Shown here: positions 48,882-58,416 of the stretch, piece after piece
How the letters are laid out: each line of letters opens with the position of its first letter
Numbering within the stretch: the first letter of the stretch is position 1
Source of the DNA: Bacteroidota bacterium
GTDB taxonomy: Bacteria > Bacteroidota > Bacteroidia > Flavobacteriales > Weeksellaceae
Direction: 5' to 3'
NCBI GenBank assembly: GCA_023394415.1
Contig: JAEXAR010000009.1
Location: 62,001-126,000 of the forward strand
DNA length: 64,000 nucleotides
Notes under the pieces: generated by a model
Seen by the model: only the letters and a program-made list of their open reading frames with translations
Databases searched by the model: none
What the model was told of the DNA's origin: nothing
Made by a program: the position numbers and the translations under genes

Positions 48882-50171
48882 TTATTTTGCGAATCTTACA
48901 GCCATTTTTCTGTCAGCTTCTCTTTCTTTGTCTGAAGCTGTTTCAGCAACTGTAGCGAATTCTTCGCCGTAACCTTTAGCTTCAATAACCTGAGCACCTA
49001 CACCAAGATCAGAAAGTCTTTTCTTAATGTACTCTGCTCTAGCCTGAGAAAGCTTCTGGTTAGCAGCATCATCACCTTTTTTATCTGTATATCCACCTAC
49101 TTTGATTTTTACATCCGGATAAGCTTTAAGGATAGCAGCAAGGTTTTCTAACTGACCTACTGATTCCGGCGTAATTTGATCTGATTTACTAAATTCGAAG
49201 TTTACATTATCGAAGTTGTACCAAGTTTTGCTCAAATCATCATCTGAAGCAGCTGCATAAGAATCACCTTTAAGGAAATCGATCATTTGAGATTCCATAC
49301 CACCTGCATAACCTTTAAGTTTAGTACCATTAAGGTCGATATCAGTAGTAGTTTTAGTAACAGTAGCTGTAGCAGAATCACCAGCAACAACTGCTGTATC
49401 TGTATCAGAAACTACTGCTGTAGAGTCTGTAGTATCAGTTACTGTTGTAGTTTCTTTATTACCACACTGCTTCCAAAGGAACCAACCTGCTAGTAAAAGT
49501 AATAATAATGGTAATAACCATTTCCAAATAGAACCACCACCGTTGTTGTCATTTCTGTCAACGTTTACGTGTGTAGAACCACCTCTGTTTACTTCTACTT
49601 TAGGCTCATCGTAAGAAGATACTCTTACTTTTTCAGTTTCTACTGTTTTATCACCTCCGAACCAGTTTCCTAAGCCTAATGAAGCTAAAGAAAGACCTGC
49701 AGGAAGTAGCGAAGAAACGATACCTTTCTGATCTCCTAGCAATGAAGCAAGTCCTGATTTGTCTAGATTGTTATCAGCTGCATATTTACCAACTGAACCT
49801 AAAGCAGCACCAGTAACCAAGTTAAGCAAAGAACTTGAAGATGAGTTACCAATTCCTGCAAAGCTAGAAATAGCATTAACAAGAGCGCCAACTTTATCAC
49901 CAAAGATTGCTGACAGTACTGAAGAAATCAAAGAATTGTTAGAAGAACCTCCTAAAAGATTTCCTAATAATCCGCTTGAAGAAGCACCAGTAATTGCATC
50001 TAAAACAGATGGGTTACTTGCATTGTTAGCTAAACCACCAACTACTGCAGGAAGTAAACCGCTGATTGCTTTAGAAATTCCTGATTCGCTTTCTCCTAAT
50101 TCAGAAGCAGCCTGTGAAACTAACGCAGGACCTAACTGACCTTTGATCAGATCAATAACGTTTAATGACAT
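48882..50171 (-). CDS. DUF937 domain - transmembrane - OmpA peptidoglycan-binding protein
   Basis: The 429-residue protein joins three parts. Residues about 1-175 are a Gly/Ser/Leu-rich, helical DUF937 (YidB-like) domain (SLNVIDLIKGQLGPALVSQAASELG). A single membrane helix (IWKWLLPLLLLLLAGWFLW) is near residue 215, with no signal peptide before it. The last 110 residues are an OmpA domain (VNFEFSKSDQITPESVGQLENLA, VGGYTDKKGDDAANQKLSQARAEYIKKRL). Inference: an inner-membrane protein with cytoplasmic DUF937 and a periplasmic wall-binding end. It is single and strongly terminated. Confidence 0.88.
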   Translation of the reverse strand: MSLNVIDLIKGQLGPALVSQAASELGESESGISKAISGLLPAVVGGLANNASNPSVLDAITGASSSGLLGNLLGGSSNNSLISSVLSAIFGDKVGALVNAISSFAGIGNSSSSSLLNLVTGAALGSVGKYAADNNLDKSGLASLLGDQKGIVSSLLPAGLSLASLGLGNWFGGDKTVETEKVRVSSYDEPKVEVNRGGSTHVNVDRNDNNGGGSIWKWLLPLLLLLLAGWFLWKQCGNKETTTVTDTTDSTAVVSDTDTAVVAGDSATATVTKTTTDIDLNGTKLKGYAGGMESQMIDFLKGDSYAAASDDDLSKTWYNFDNVNFEFSKSDQITPESVGQLENLAAILKAYPDVKIKVGGYTDKKGDDAANQKLSQARAEYIKKRLSDLGVGAQVIEAKGYGEEFATVAETASDKEREADRKMAVRFAK

Positions 50172-50285
50172 AATAGTTTATTTTAAAATGTTAACTTATT
50201 AAATGTAGCAAATTTTGATCCAACTTAATCAATATTGAATAATTTTAACAATATTTTATCTTATGTTAAGCAGATATTTTTTTCA

Positions 50286-51761
50286 TTAATAGGCTTTCGC
50301 AAAAATTACTCTTTGCTTTGATGGCTTGCCTGAAATGAGAGAAACACCTTCTTCCAGCTTTGAATCTAAAGGGATACAACGAATGGTTGCTTTTGTTTCG
50401 TTTTTAATTTGCTCCTCTTCTTCGGCAGTGCCATCCCAATGTGCAGAAATGAATCCTCCTTTTTCTTCAAGAACTTTCTTAAATTCTTCATATGAATTCA
50501 CTTCAGTGATGTTTTCAGCTCTAAAGTTTAGGGCTTTATTATAAATATCATTTTGAATTGTGTTTAATAATTCTTCGATATAGTTTTCGATATTTTCTAA
50601 AGGTTGTACTTCCTTCGTAAGCGTATCTCTTCTAGCAATCTCTACGGTTTTGTTTTCTAAATCTCTTGCTCCCATTGCGATACGTACAGGAACACCTTTC
50701 AATTCATATTCTGCAAATTTCCAACCCGGTTTGTTCTGATCGTCGTTATCGTATTTTACAGAAATTCCTTTAGCTTTTAGAGTAGCTTGTAAATCATAAG
50801 CCACTTCATTAATTTGATTGAGTTGTTCTTCACCTTTAAAAATAGGCACAATAACTACCTGAATTGGTGCTAAAGTTGGAGGCAGAACCAAGCCGTTATC
50901 ATCGGAATGCGCCATAATCAACGCTCCCATTAATCTGGTAGAAACACCCCAAGAAGTTGCCCAAGCATGTTCCATTTTTCCTTCTCTATTGGTAAATTTC
51001 ACATCGAAAGCTTCGGCAAAATTCTGACCTAAAAAATGAGACGTACCTGCTTGCAATGCTTTACCATCCTGCATCATAGCCTCAATACAATATGTTTCTT
51101 CTGCCCCAGCAAATCTCTCAGACGGTGTTTTGATACCCTTAATCACAGGAACAGCCATAAATCTTTCAGCAAAATCCGCGTAAACTTCTAGCATTTTTTC
51201 GGTTTCTTCTACTGCTTCCTGTTTTGTAGCGTGAGCAGTATGCCCTTCTTGCCAAAGGAATTCAGCAGTTCTTAAAAATAATCTTGTTCGCATTTCCCAA
51301 CGCACAACATTCGCCCATTGATTAATAAGAATTGGCAAATCACGGTATGATTGAATCCAATTTTTATAGGTACTCCAAATAATAGCTTCTGAAGTAGGGC
51401 GTACAATTAGCTCTTCTTCTAGTTTAGCATCAGGATCAACGATTAATCTTCCGGGATTTTCAGGGTCATTTTTCAGCCTATAATGTGTTACTACAGCACA
51501 TTCTTTAGCGAAGCCTTCTGCATTTTTTTCTTCAGCTTCAAAATAACTTTTGGGGATAAAGATGGGGAAATATGCATTTTGGTGACCGGTTTCCTTGAAC
51601 ATCCTATCCAATTCATCTCTCATTTTTTCCCAAATTGCGTATCCGTAAGGTTTTATAACCATACACCCTCTTACTCCTGAATTTTCAGCAAGGTCTGCTT
51701 TCACAACCAACTCATTATACCACTTACTGTAATCCTCGCTTCTTGAAGTTAATTTTGCCAT
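50286..51761 (-). CDS. proS: Prolyl-tRNA synthetase (eukaryote/archaeon-like type)
   Basis: The 491-residue class II synthetase charges tRNA-Pro. It has motif 1 near MVIKPYGYAIWEKMRDELD, motif 2 RWEMRTRLFLRTAEFLWQEGHTAH and motif 3 MGALIMAHSDDNGLVLPP; the anticodon-binding domain follows with QVVIVPIFKGEEQL. The short form without the bacterial editing insertion, with a C-terminal zinc-domain-like tail (AKAY end), is the archaeal-type ProS found in many Bacteroidota. A perfect AAAAAGTT...AACTTTTT stem-loop lies upstream at 51790-51814. Confidence 0.95.
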   Translation of the reverse strand: MAKLTSRSEDYSKWYNELVVKADLAENSGVRGCMVIKPYGYAIWEKMRDELDRMFKETGHQNAYFPIFIPKSYFEAEEKNAEGFAKECAVVTHYRLKNDPENPGRLIVDPDAKLEEELIVRPTSEAIIWSTYKNWIQSYRDLPILINQWANVVRWEMRTRLFLRTAEFLWQEGHTAHATKQEAVEETEKMLEVYADFAERFMAVPVIKGIKTPSERFAGAEETYCIEAMMQDGKALQAGTSHFLGQNFAEAFDVKFTNREGKMEHAWATSWGVSTRLMGALIMAHSDDNGLVLPPTLAPIQVVIVPIFKGEEQLNQINEVAYDLQATLKAKGISVKYDNDDQNKPGWKFAEYELKGVPVRIAMGARDLENKTVEIARRDTLTKEVQPLENIENYIEELLNTIQNDIYNKALNFRAENITEVNSYEEFKKVLEEKGGFISAHWDGTAEEEEQIKNETKATIRCIPLDSKLEEGVSLISGKPSKQRVIFAKAY

Positions 51762-51789
51762 TATTATTTTTTTGTATTTTAACTTTTTT

Positions 51790-51814
51790 TTAAAAAGTTG
51801 ATTTAACTTTTTAA
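51790..51814. repeat. Short inverted repeat upstream of proS
   Basis: TTAAAAAGTT (51790-51799) and AACTTTTTAA (51805-51814) are perfect complements around GATTT. It lies in the divergent gap before proS and the lipoprotein gene, and could be a regulatory site or a weak terminator. Confidence 0.35.
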
Positions 51815-51929
51815 GTCACTTTATATCTAATATAAAAAGTGTAAATTTACGATTACAAAACCTTAATTATTGGTACACTTTTAGTATAAAGTGCAAATAT
51901 AATTTAAATTAAAATTTTTCACATTTATT

Positions 51930-52985
51930 ATGAAAAAAAATATACATCAAAATCTATGGGGACTGCTAAAATCTAAAGCAGTTTTAGGCGTTTCAGCAGG
52001 TATGATTTTAATGTCCTGCGGTGCTTATACCGGAGGTTACTCTGAAACAGACGGTGTTTACTACGATCCAAATACCGATACATTACCGGAAGGAACCATT
52101 AATAACCAAACCGGAAACAGAGTTGGAGAATATTACGACTATCAGGACTCTACAAGTATCATCGAAAAAAGTAGACAAAACGAATTAACTAAAAAAAATC
52201 GTTACAATAATGATAACTGGAGTAATGATAATGCCAAATCTTCTGATTGGGGAATTTACAGCGGTTCAGAAACTCATTATAACAGTTGGGGCAATCCATA
52301 CGGTTATGGTTACGGATTCTTCCCAAGATATGGATGGGGTGGTTATTATGGAATGAGTTTAGGTTGGGGAAGCCCTTGGGGATATGGTTTTTATGATCCA
52401 TTCTTCGATTTTGGTCCTTGGGGTTACAATTCCTATTTTAGTTATTATCCTTGGGGTTATTCAAGATTTTACGGTTATAACCCTTACTACGGATACTATT
52501 CTCCTTACCACTACTCTCCTTACGGTTATAATTCTTTTGGAAATTACTATGGAAATCCATATTACGGAAATAACTATTACAGAGCTCCACAAAGAAAAAG
52601 CGGTGCTGATGGCAATTATAACACGAATACAGGAAGAATGACGCAACCAAGCTCTACAATGAGAAATGGAAGTACATTCCCAAGAAATGGCGCTGACCAA
52701 GGAACGATATCGCAACCAAGGATGAGAGGTAGTGAAACCATGAGAAATGGCAATATCGAGAGACCTGCGCCTACACAAAGACAAATGCCACAACAAGAGA
52801 GATCACAGCCTCGTTTTGAAAATAACAGAACATTTGAAAACCGTACTTTCGAGAACAGAACTATTGAAAATAGAAGCTACGACAGTGGCGGATTCAGATC
52901 TGGCGGAGGATTTAATTCAGGTTCATCATCAAGTGGAAGCACATCAAGAGGTGGTGGTATGAGAACTGGTGGTGGAAGATTTTAA
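51930..52985 (+). CDS. Gly/Tyr-rich lipoprotein of unknown function
   Basis: The 351-residue protein has a lipobox (GMILMSCGAY, Cys about residue 30). After a polar segment comes a strongly biased region (residues about 105-210) built of short Y-G-Y-G, W-G-G-Y-Y-G and N-P-Y-Y-G-Y units, then an Arg/Asn/Ser-rich tail with FENRTFENRTIENRS repeats and a Gly/Ser end. No enzymatic motif is seen. Such proteins could be surface adhesive or structural lipoproteins. It is 27 bases before a FadL-like gene and likely co-transcribed with it. Confidence 0.75.
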   Translation: MKKNIHQNLWGLLKSKAVLGVSAGMILMSCGAYTGGYSETDGVYYDPNTDTLPEGTINNQTGNRVGEYYDYQDSTSIIEKSRQNELTKKNRYNNDNWSNDNAKSSDWGIYSGSETHYNSWGNPYGYGYGFFPRYGWGGYYGMSLGWGSPWGYGFYDPFFDFGPWGYNSYFSYYPWGYSRFYGYNPYYGYYSPYHYSPYGYNSFGNYYGNPYYGNNYYRAPQRKSGADGNYNTNTGRMTQPSSTMRNGSTFPRNGADQGTISQPRMRGSETMRNGNIERPAPTQRQMPQQERSQPRFENNRTFENRTFENRTIENRSYDSGGFRSGGGFNSGSSSSGSTSRGGGMRTGGGRF

Positions 52986-53012
52986 GTAAAAAACTATTAA
53001 TATTATAAGTAA

Positions 53013-54416
53013 ATGATTAAAAAGTCTTTAACGATTTTAACAATTTCAGCAGCGTTTTTTGTACAGGCTCAAGATGCTTCTGTAATTAAAAATTCAGTTG
53101 ATGTATATACAAATCCGGGATTAACAGGTTCATCAAAGTATAATTCTATGGCCGGATCTATGGGTGCTTTAGGAGGTGATGCTTCTGTTCTGAACTCAAA
53201 TCCTGCTGGTATTGGAGTTGCCATTGCGAGTGACCTTTCCGGAACAATTAATATCAATAACGGAACCAACACAACAACTCTTTTTGGAAACTCGGTGGAA
53301 ACCAAAGCTAATAAAGTAGATTTGGGACAAGTTGGTGGAATTGCGGTTTTTGAAACACGTTCCACGTCTCCTTGGAAATTTGTAAACCTTGGGGTAAGTT
53401 TTTCAAGCAAATCAGTTGATGATTACAGTGAAACTGCTGGTAACGGCAACGTGAAGTTTAATCTGGATAACAACGATGTTATTTCGTTAAATGCTCATGC
53501 TTATGACAGAGTGGGTGACCTTACTAAAATGAGCATTGGTTTAGGTGGAAATTATGACAACAAATTTTATTTGGGTGCAGGGATAAATTTACACGGCTCT
53601 AGCTTTAAGCAATATGATTATGCCTCGATGAAGTTTGCAAGTAATAACGCATCTGAATATTTTAATAAACAATATACTCCTTATTTAGAAGATGCTAGCG
53701 GTTTTTCTGCGTCTGTTGGTGTCATTGGGAAAGTTAATAATCAGTTTAGATTAGGTGCAGCCATTGAAACTCCGACTTGGTGGAGCATTGACAGAACGTA
53801 CTCATACTATGATTATGACTCCAATAATGATGGTGAATATTCTGAAACAAGAACTTTCTCTTCTCCAATGAAAGCCACTTTGAGTGCTGCATTTGTTCCA
53901 AATAAAAGTTTAGCACTAAATGTAGATTATACATTAGGACTTTCTAAACCAAAATTTGGAAAAATGGGTGAAGACGCCCAAACTGAAATGGATAATTTCC
54001 TAAACAACAACTACAAAAATATTTCTGAAGTTAAAGTTGGTGCAGAATACCGTATACAACAATTAAGATTAAGAGGTGGGTATGGATTTTCAACCAGTCC
54101 TTTTGGTGACAACATGTCTATTGCATCGATTGATGCCCAAGGTAATCCTGCAACTAATACCTCAGTCGGAAATTTATATGCCGGAAAAAGAGAAACTATT
54201 GGTGTTGGTTTAGGATATGATTTCAAATCATTTTACCTTGATGCAGCTTATAACAATGTGTCATCAAACTACACTATGCCTTTCTTAAGAGGATCTTCAT
54301 TATCAGGAACAGAATACTACGGACAATCTGCATACTTCCAAAACAGTAATGCTGTATTATCAGATGTAAAAAATAGCCAAAACAATGTTACCTTAACATT
54401 AGGTTGGAAATTTTAA
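53013..54416 (+). CDS. Outer-membrane transport protein of the OmpP1/FadL/TodX family
   Basis: The 467-residue protein has a signal peptide (MIKKSLTILTISAAFFVQAQ) and the family N-terminus NSMAGSMGALGGDASVLNSNPAGIGV, in which the NPAG motif is diagnostic of FadL-like channels. The rest consists of amphipathic strands (FYLGAGINLHGSSFKQYDY, FRLGAAIETPTWWSIDRTY, TIGVGLGYDFKSFYLDAAY), ending in an aromatic VTLTLGWKF. FadL proteins carry hydrophobic compounds through the outer membrane. Ligand is unknown. Confidence 0.92.
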   Translation: MIKKSLTILTISAAFFVQAQDASVIKNSVDVYTNPGLTGSSKYNSMAGSMGALGGDASVLNSNPAGIGVAIASDLSGTININNGTNTTTLFGNSVETKANKVDLGQVGGIAVFETRSTSPWKFVNLGVSFSSKSVDDYSETAGNGNVKFNLDNNDVISLNAHAYDRVGDLTKMSIGLGGNYDNKFYLGAGINLHGSSFKQYDYASMKFASNNASEYFNKQYTPYLEDASGFSASVGVIGKVNNQFRLGAAIETPTWWSIDRTYSYYDYDSNNDGEYSETRTFSSPMKATLSAAFVPNKSLALNVDYTLGLSKPKFGKMGEDAQTEMDNFLNNNYKNISEVKVGAEYRIQQLRLRGGYGFSTSPFGDNMSIASIDAQGNPATNTSVGNLYAGKRETIGVGLGYDFKSFYLDAAYNNVSSNYTMPFLRGSSLSGTEYYGQSAYFQNSNAVLSDVKNSQNNVTLTLGWKF

Positions 54417-54442
54417 TAAAGAAAAATTTTAATTTAGACAGG

Positions 54443-54469
54443 CTCCGAAACTTTGTTTCGGAGTTTTTT
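54443..54469 (+). terminator. Terminator after the FadL-like gene
   Basis: CTCCGAAAC and GTTTCGGAG (54443-54463) form a 9-bp stem with a TTT loop, followed by TTTTTT. It lies 26 bases after the stop codon. Confidence 0.9.
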
Positions 54470-55154
54470 AATGGTCATGAAATAAATGTCCAGTCATTGC
54501 AAGCAAAACACCTAGAATTACGAGACCAATTTTGGTCCAGTCCGTATTATGGTTTTTGTTACTTTCAAAGATAATCACTGAAGAAATATGTAGAAAGATA
54601 CCGCCAACAATTGCAAGAAAATAAGGCTGAAGATTTGGGTCAAAATATTTACCAAGTAATATCCCAAAAGGTGATGCAATTGCAAACAAAATAATAATAA
54701 GCCACGAATAAGCAGAAAGTTTTTTATTTCTGAATAAAAAAGCGCCCAATACAAAGGAAATAGGCAAATTGTGAAATAAAATACCCTGTAAATATGGTGA
54801 AAAAACATCGGTTTCGTTTGCCAAAGGAATTCCCTCAATAAAAGCGTGTGTAAACATCCCCACAATTAAAGCTACCGGCAAAATTGTATCGTCAGTATGA
54901 TGAAAGTGACCGTGCTCAAAGCCTTTGGTCAAATTTTCTAGAAGCATCTGGAGAAGTACACCACCAATAACCCAAACTCCGATATTATGATTTTCAGAAT
55001 GATAAACTTGGGGAAAAACTTCATTTAAACAAATGGTGATAAGAAAACCGGCGCTTAATATCAAAAGGTATTTTGCAAAAGCATGCTTGGATCCAAAAAA
55101 CTTTCCCAAAAGAACTCCTGCCAAAACACTTAATATAAGTAGAACAATAATCAT
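54468..55154 (-). CDS. ZIP family metal transporter
   Basis: The 228-residue membrane protein has about 8 helices. The conserved TM4/TM5 metal-path sequences are HAFIEGIPLANE (with His and Glu), and HNLPISFVLGAFL (His and Pro), as in ZIP proteins that bring zinc or iron into the cell. A His-rich loop (EHGHFHHTDD) sits before TM4, typical of ZIP regulation. Its start overlaps the stop of the methyltransferase gene by 4 bases. Confidence 0.9.
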   Translation of the reverse strand: MIIVLLILSVLAGVLLGKFFGSKHAFAKYLLILSAGFLITICLNEVFPQVYHSENHNIGVWVIGGVLLQMLLENLTKGFEHGHFHHTDDTILPVALIVGMFTHAFIEGIPLANETDVFSPYLQGILFHNLPISFVLGAFLFRNKKLSAYSWLIIILFAIASPFGILLGKYFDPNLQPYFLAIVGGIFLHISSVIIFESNKNHNTDWTKIGLVILGVLLAMTGHLFHDH

Positions 55155-55882
55155 TTTTCAATTTTTTTAAAAATGTTAATACAACGCGGAGATGTTTCTA
55201 GGTCAAAACCTTCAAGTTTATAGTTTCCGTAGAGTTTTACTCTTTCAAATCCGCATTGAGATGCTAATTGGTCAATTTCATCCAGAGTATGTAATTTAAC
55301 CCTTTCAAAAAAATGAAAATCTTCTCCCCCATCTGAAAAACGAATGTCTTTAATGACGTGTTGCCCTTCAATTCTTTTATTAATTTTGAAGGTGATATTG
55401 GGTCTTTCAACAAAGGTTTCTTCTACTAAAGTATTTCTAACATATTTTTCATTCAAAAAATCAAGAACGAAGTAACCATTAGATTTTAGAATATTATTTA
55501 CAGAAAGAAAAACTCTCTCATCATCCTTTTGATCGTCAAAGTAGCCAAAACTGGTGAAAAGATTGAAGACAGCATCTACATGACTTCCTTCAATTTCATC
55601 CCTCATATCATGAACTTCAAATTTCAAAGTATCATTCTCAAACTGTTGATTATGAGCAATGCTTTCTTCCGACAAATCTAATCCCAAAACCTTAAATCCC
55701 AATTGATTAAGATAAATGGAATGACGACCTTTTCCACAAGCCAAATCTATAATCTCTGAACCTTCAGAAAGTTGCAAATCTTTTACTAATAAAGAAATAA
55801 AGGCTTCCGCTTCTGTAAAATCACGGTTTTTGTAAAGAATATGATAGTAAGGTGTATTAAACCAAGTTTTAAACCACGCCAT
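55151..55882 (-). CDS. Class I SAM-dependent methyltransferase
   Basis: The 243-residue protein has motif I SEIIDLACGKGRHSIYLNQLG, then VLGLDLSEESIAHNQ and FEVHDMRDEI, and VFNLFTSFGYFDD, which fits the UbiE/Methyltransf_11/25 group. The substrate is unknown. The frame extends 15 codons upstream, but ATG 55882 (MAWFKTWFNTPYYHILYKNRD) matches the common N-terminus and lies 4 bases after a TATTTTTG box, so a leaderless mRNA is possible. It overlaps the ZIP gene by 4 bases. Confidence 0.88.
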   Translation of the reverse strand: MAWFKTWFNTPYYHILYKNRDFTEAEAFISLLVKDLQLSEGSEIIDLACGKGRHSIYLNQLGFKVLGLDLSEESIAHNQQFENDTLKFEVHDMRDEIEGSHVDAVFNLFTSFGYFDDQKDDERVFLSVNNILKSNGYFVLDFLNEKYVRNTLVEETFVERPNITFKINKRIEGQHVIKDIRFSDGGEDFHFFERVKLHTLDEIDQLASQCGFERVKLYGNYKLEGFDLETSPRCINIFKKIEK

Positions 55883-55886
55883 AGTG

Positions 55887-55894
55887 CAAAAATA
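55887..55894 (-). promoter_or_regulatory. -7 box 4 bases before the methyltransferase ATG (leaderless candidate)
   Basis: Minus strand TATTTTTG, then CACT and ATG. On the plus strand a second TAAATTTG lies at 55897-55904 back to back. Confidence 0.45.
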
Positions 55895-56080
55895 GTTAAA
55901 TTTGCGAAATAATTTAGTAAACGGCAATCATCGCGGGTACAGAATGAAGACTGCCAAAAATTAACATTTTAATCACTAACAAATTACCAATTGTCATTCT
56001 GAATATAAAACGAAAGTTTTACAACCAAAGTTCAGTAGCGAAATCAAGAATTTTGTTCAGTATGACAGCGCTAAAATCTT

Positions 56081-57247
56081 ATGGACAATAATAATTTAAA
56101 TATCCAAATAAAAACGTTTTTCGGATTAGAACAGGTTTTAGCCGAAGAAATTAAAAAACTCGGCGGCAGAAATGTTGAGATTAAAAACCGCGCCGTTAAT
56201 TGTGAAGGCGACCTTGGTTTTCTTTATAAAATCAATTATTCCGCAAGAACTGCACTGAAAATTTTGATTCCGGTTTTTACTTTCAAAGCCTTTAATGAAA
56301 AACAATTTTACGAAAGGCTTCTAAAATTCAATTGGGATGAATTGATGGATGTTGATCAAACTTTCGCAATAGATTCTACGGTATATTCCGAAACGTTTCG
56401 TCATTCGCAATTTATGTCCCTGAAAATGAAGGATGCAATTGCAGATTTTTTTAAAAATAAATACAAAAATCGCCCAAATGTAGAACCGAAAAATCCGGAT
56501 ATTCAGTTTCATCTTCACATCGATAGAGAATTGATAACGATTTCTTTAGATTCTTCTGGAGAACCTTTGTTCAAGCGCGGTTACAGAAAAGAACAAGGAG
56601 AAGCTCCCATTAATGAAGTTTTGGCTTCCGGAATGCTGCAACTTGCAGGTTGGGACGGAAAAGGTAATTTTCTGGATCCGATGTGTGGAAGCGGAACGCT
56701 TTTGATAGAAGCCGCAATGATTGCAATGGATTTACCGGCTCAGATTTTCAGAAAAAATTTCGCTTTCCAAAACTGGAAGAATTATGATGCCGAACTTTTT
56801 ACAAAAATTAAAGAATTCCGAATCAACAGAGTGAAGGAGTTCACAGGAAAAATCGTTGGCTACGACATTGATGCAAGAATGCTAAATGCTTCTAAAATTA
56901 ATATTGAAGCGGCAGAAATGGAAGACGTTATTGAAGTTAGAAAACAAAATTTCTTCGAGAGCAAGAAGGAACTTTTTCCTTTGTTAATGGTTTTCAATCC
57001 GCCTTATGACGAAAGAATAACGATTAATGATGACGATTTTTACAAAAAAATTGGTGATACCTTCAAACAAAGTTATCCAAACACTTTAGCTTGGTTAATT
57101 TCTTCTGATTTAGAAGCTGTAAAAAAAATCGGTTTACGACCATCAAGAAAAATCAAACTTTTCAACGGAAAACTGGAAACACGATTTTTACAATATGAAA
57201 TGTATGAGGGAACCAAAAAGAAACATTTATCTGAAATATCTCAATAG
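56081..57247 (+). CDS. THUMP-domain RNA N2-guanine methyltransferase (RlmL/Trm14-like)
   Basis: The 388-residue protein has an N-terminal THUMP-type RNA-binding half (KTFFGLEQVLAEEIKKLGG, NRAVNCEGDLGFLYKINYSARTA) and a C-terminal SAM domain with FLDPMCGSGTLLIEAAM (motif I), VGYDIDARMLNASKINIE and LMVFNPPYDERI, the NPPY motif of amino-group RNA methylases. Role is N2-methylation of guanine in 23S rRNA or tRNA. The upstream gap contains a TGTCATTCTGA-type inverted repeat. Confidence 0.93.
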   Translation: MDNNNLNIQIKTFFGLEQVLAEEIKKLGGRNVEIKNRAVNCEGDLGFLYKINYSARTALKILIPVFTFKAFNEKQFYERLLKFNWDELMDVDQTFAIDSTVYSETFRHSQFMSLKMKDAIADFFKNKYKNRPNVEPKNPDIQFHLHIDRELITISLDSSGEPLFKRGYRKEQGEAPINEVLASGMLQLAGWDGKGNFLDPMCGSGTLLIEAAMIAMDLPAQIFRKNFAFQNWKNYDAELFTKIKEFRINRVKEFTGKIVGYDIDARMLNASKINIEAAEMEDVIEVRKQNFFESKKELFPLLMVFNPPYDERITINDDDFYKKIGDTFKQSYPNTLAWLISSDLEAVKKIGLRPSRKIKLFNGKLETRFLQYEMYEGTKKKHLSEISQ

Positions 57248-57252
57248 TTATT

Positions 57253-58218
57253 TTACTGGGATAATTGGTTTTCACCCAAAAAGTGATCCCTTTTTTCAGG
57301 TAATAATTTGTTTAAGAGCATCTCAAAAAATGGTATAAACCAAACGAAAAGCAATACACCACCAATATTAAACATCATATGAGCATTGGCAACAGCTCTT
57401 TCAATAGGAGCAGTTTGACTAACCTGCTTTGTAAATTCGTAAAATTGATTAAAAAATATCAATCCCGTTATAATCGAAATAAAATTAAGAAGAAGATGAA
57501 ACAAACCGGTTTTCAAAGCCTGTCGGTTTCCTTTAATAGTTGCTAAAAGCGTATCACTACAAGTTCCCAATTCTGCTCCTAACATTACAGAAATGCCTCC
57601 GGCTAAAGATAAAAGTCCTTTTTTTGCTAAAATAATCGCCATTCCTACAGTTGCAGATGAATACTGTATAACAAGTGTAACCAAAGCGCCAACAAAAGTT
57701 CCAAAAATTGGATTTTCAGTTTTCTTTAACTGATCCATAAAGAAAGGTTCATTTTTCAAAGGTTCTACCGCATTTTCCATCGTAAATAACCCGAAGAACA
57801 ACACACCAAAGTATAAAATGATTTTACCTAAACTTGAAATTTTGTCCGATTTTGAAATGACCAACAAACCAAAACCGATCACCAAAAGCAGAGGCGAATA
57901 TTTCGTCACATCCATCGCTATTATTTGACTGCTGACGGTAGTTCCAATATTTGCACCTAAAACAATACCCATCGCTTGTCTGAAAGTCAAAACTTTTGAA
58001 TTCACTAAAATGATGGTAATAATGATAACTGCAGATGATGAATCTAAAATTGTGGTAACTACTGTACCAACCAAAATTGCTGAAATTATATTAGAAGTAA
58101 GTTTAGTAAGCCATTTTTTAGCACTTTCGCCCATAACTTTCTGAATCAATTCTGAAAGATTATTAACAGCAAAAAGAAAAAGCACCAAACCTGCAAGAAC
58201 AGAAAGAACAATCTCCAT
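57253..58218 (-). CDS. Na+/phosphate cotransporter family protein
   Basis: The 321-residue membrane protein has the inverted-repeat pair of Na/Pi symporters: TTILDSSSAVIIITIILV and VTLVIQYSSATVGMAIIL, each with the QSSS-like motif, plus GANIGTTVSSQI and GAELGTCSDT. It lacks the C-terminal PhoU-like domain seen in longer NptA-type proteins. It could carry phosphate outward or inward with Na+. A TAATTTTG -7 box is 15 bases upstream. Confidence 0.9.
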   Translation of the reverse strand: MEIVLSVLAGLVLFLFAVNNLSELIQKVMGESAKKWLTKLTSNIISAILVGTVVTTILDSSSAVIIITIILVNSKVLTFRQAMGIVLGANIGTTVSSQIIAMDVTKYSPLLLVIGFGLLVISKSDKISSLGKIILYFGVLFFGLFTMENAVEPLKNEPFFMDQLKKTENPIFGTFVGALVTLVIQYSSATVGMAIILAKKGLLSLAGGISVMLGAELGTCSDTLLATIKGNRQALKTGLFHLLLNFISIITGLIFFNQFYEFTKQVSQTAPIERAVANAHMMFNIGGVLLFVWFIPFFEMLLNKLLPEKRDHFLGENQLSQ

Positions 58219-58374
58219 AACGCATTTATTCTACAAAATTATAGTGTCTTTTAAGGTCTTTGATGAATTTAACTTTAATTAATCATTAAGTATATCATAA
58301 ATAAGCCTACATCAAACATTCGAGATATTGGTTTATTTCTTGTATAAAAAGTTTAGTGTTAATGAATAAACCTC

Positions 58375-58382
58375 TATTTTTG
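58375..58382 (+). promoter_or_regulatory. -7 promoter box of the GT2 gene
   Basis: TATTTTTG matches TAnnTTTG, 34 bases before the TTG start at 58417. No clear -33 element was seen. Confidence 0.4.
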
Positions 58383-58416
58383 AAAATATTTTCAAATTAA
58401 CCCATTTTCAAATTAA

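Noticed and set aside
49759..50139. Open frame opposite the DUF937 part of the OmpA-like gene
   Set aside because: It is a shadow created by Ser/Leu/Gly-rich codons; the minus-strand gene has clear domains.
52189..52796. Several frames on both strands over the Gly/Tyr-rich lipoprotein gene
   Set aside because: Low-complexity coding sequence lacks stop codons in other frames; none has a family match.
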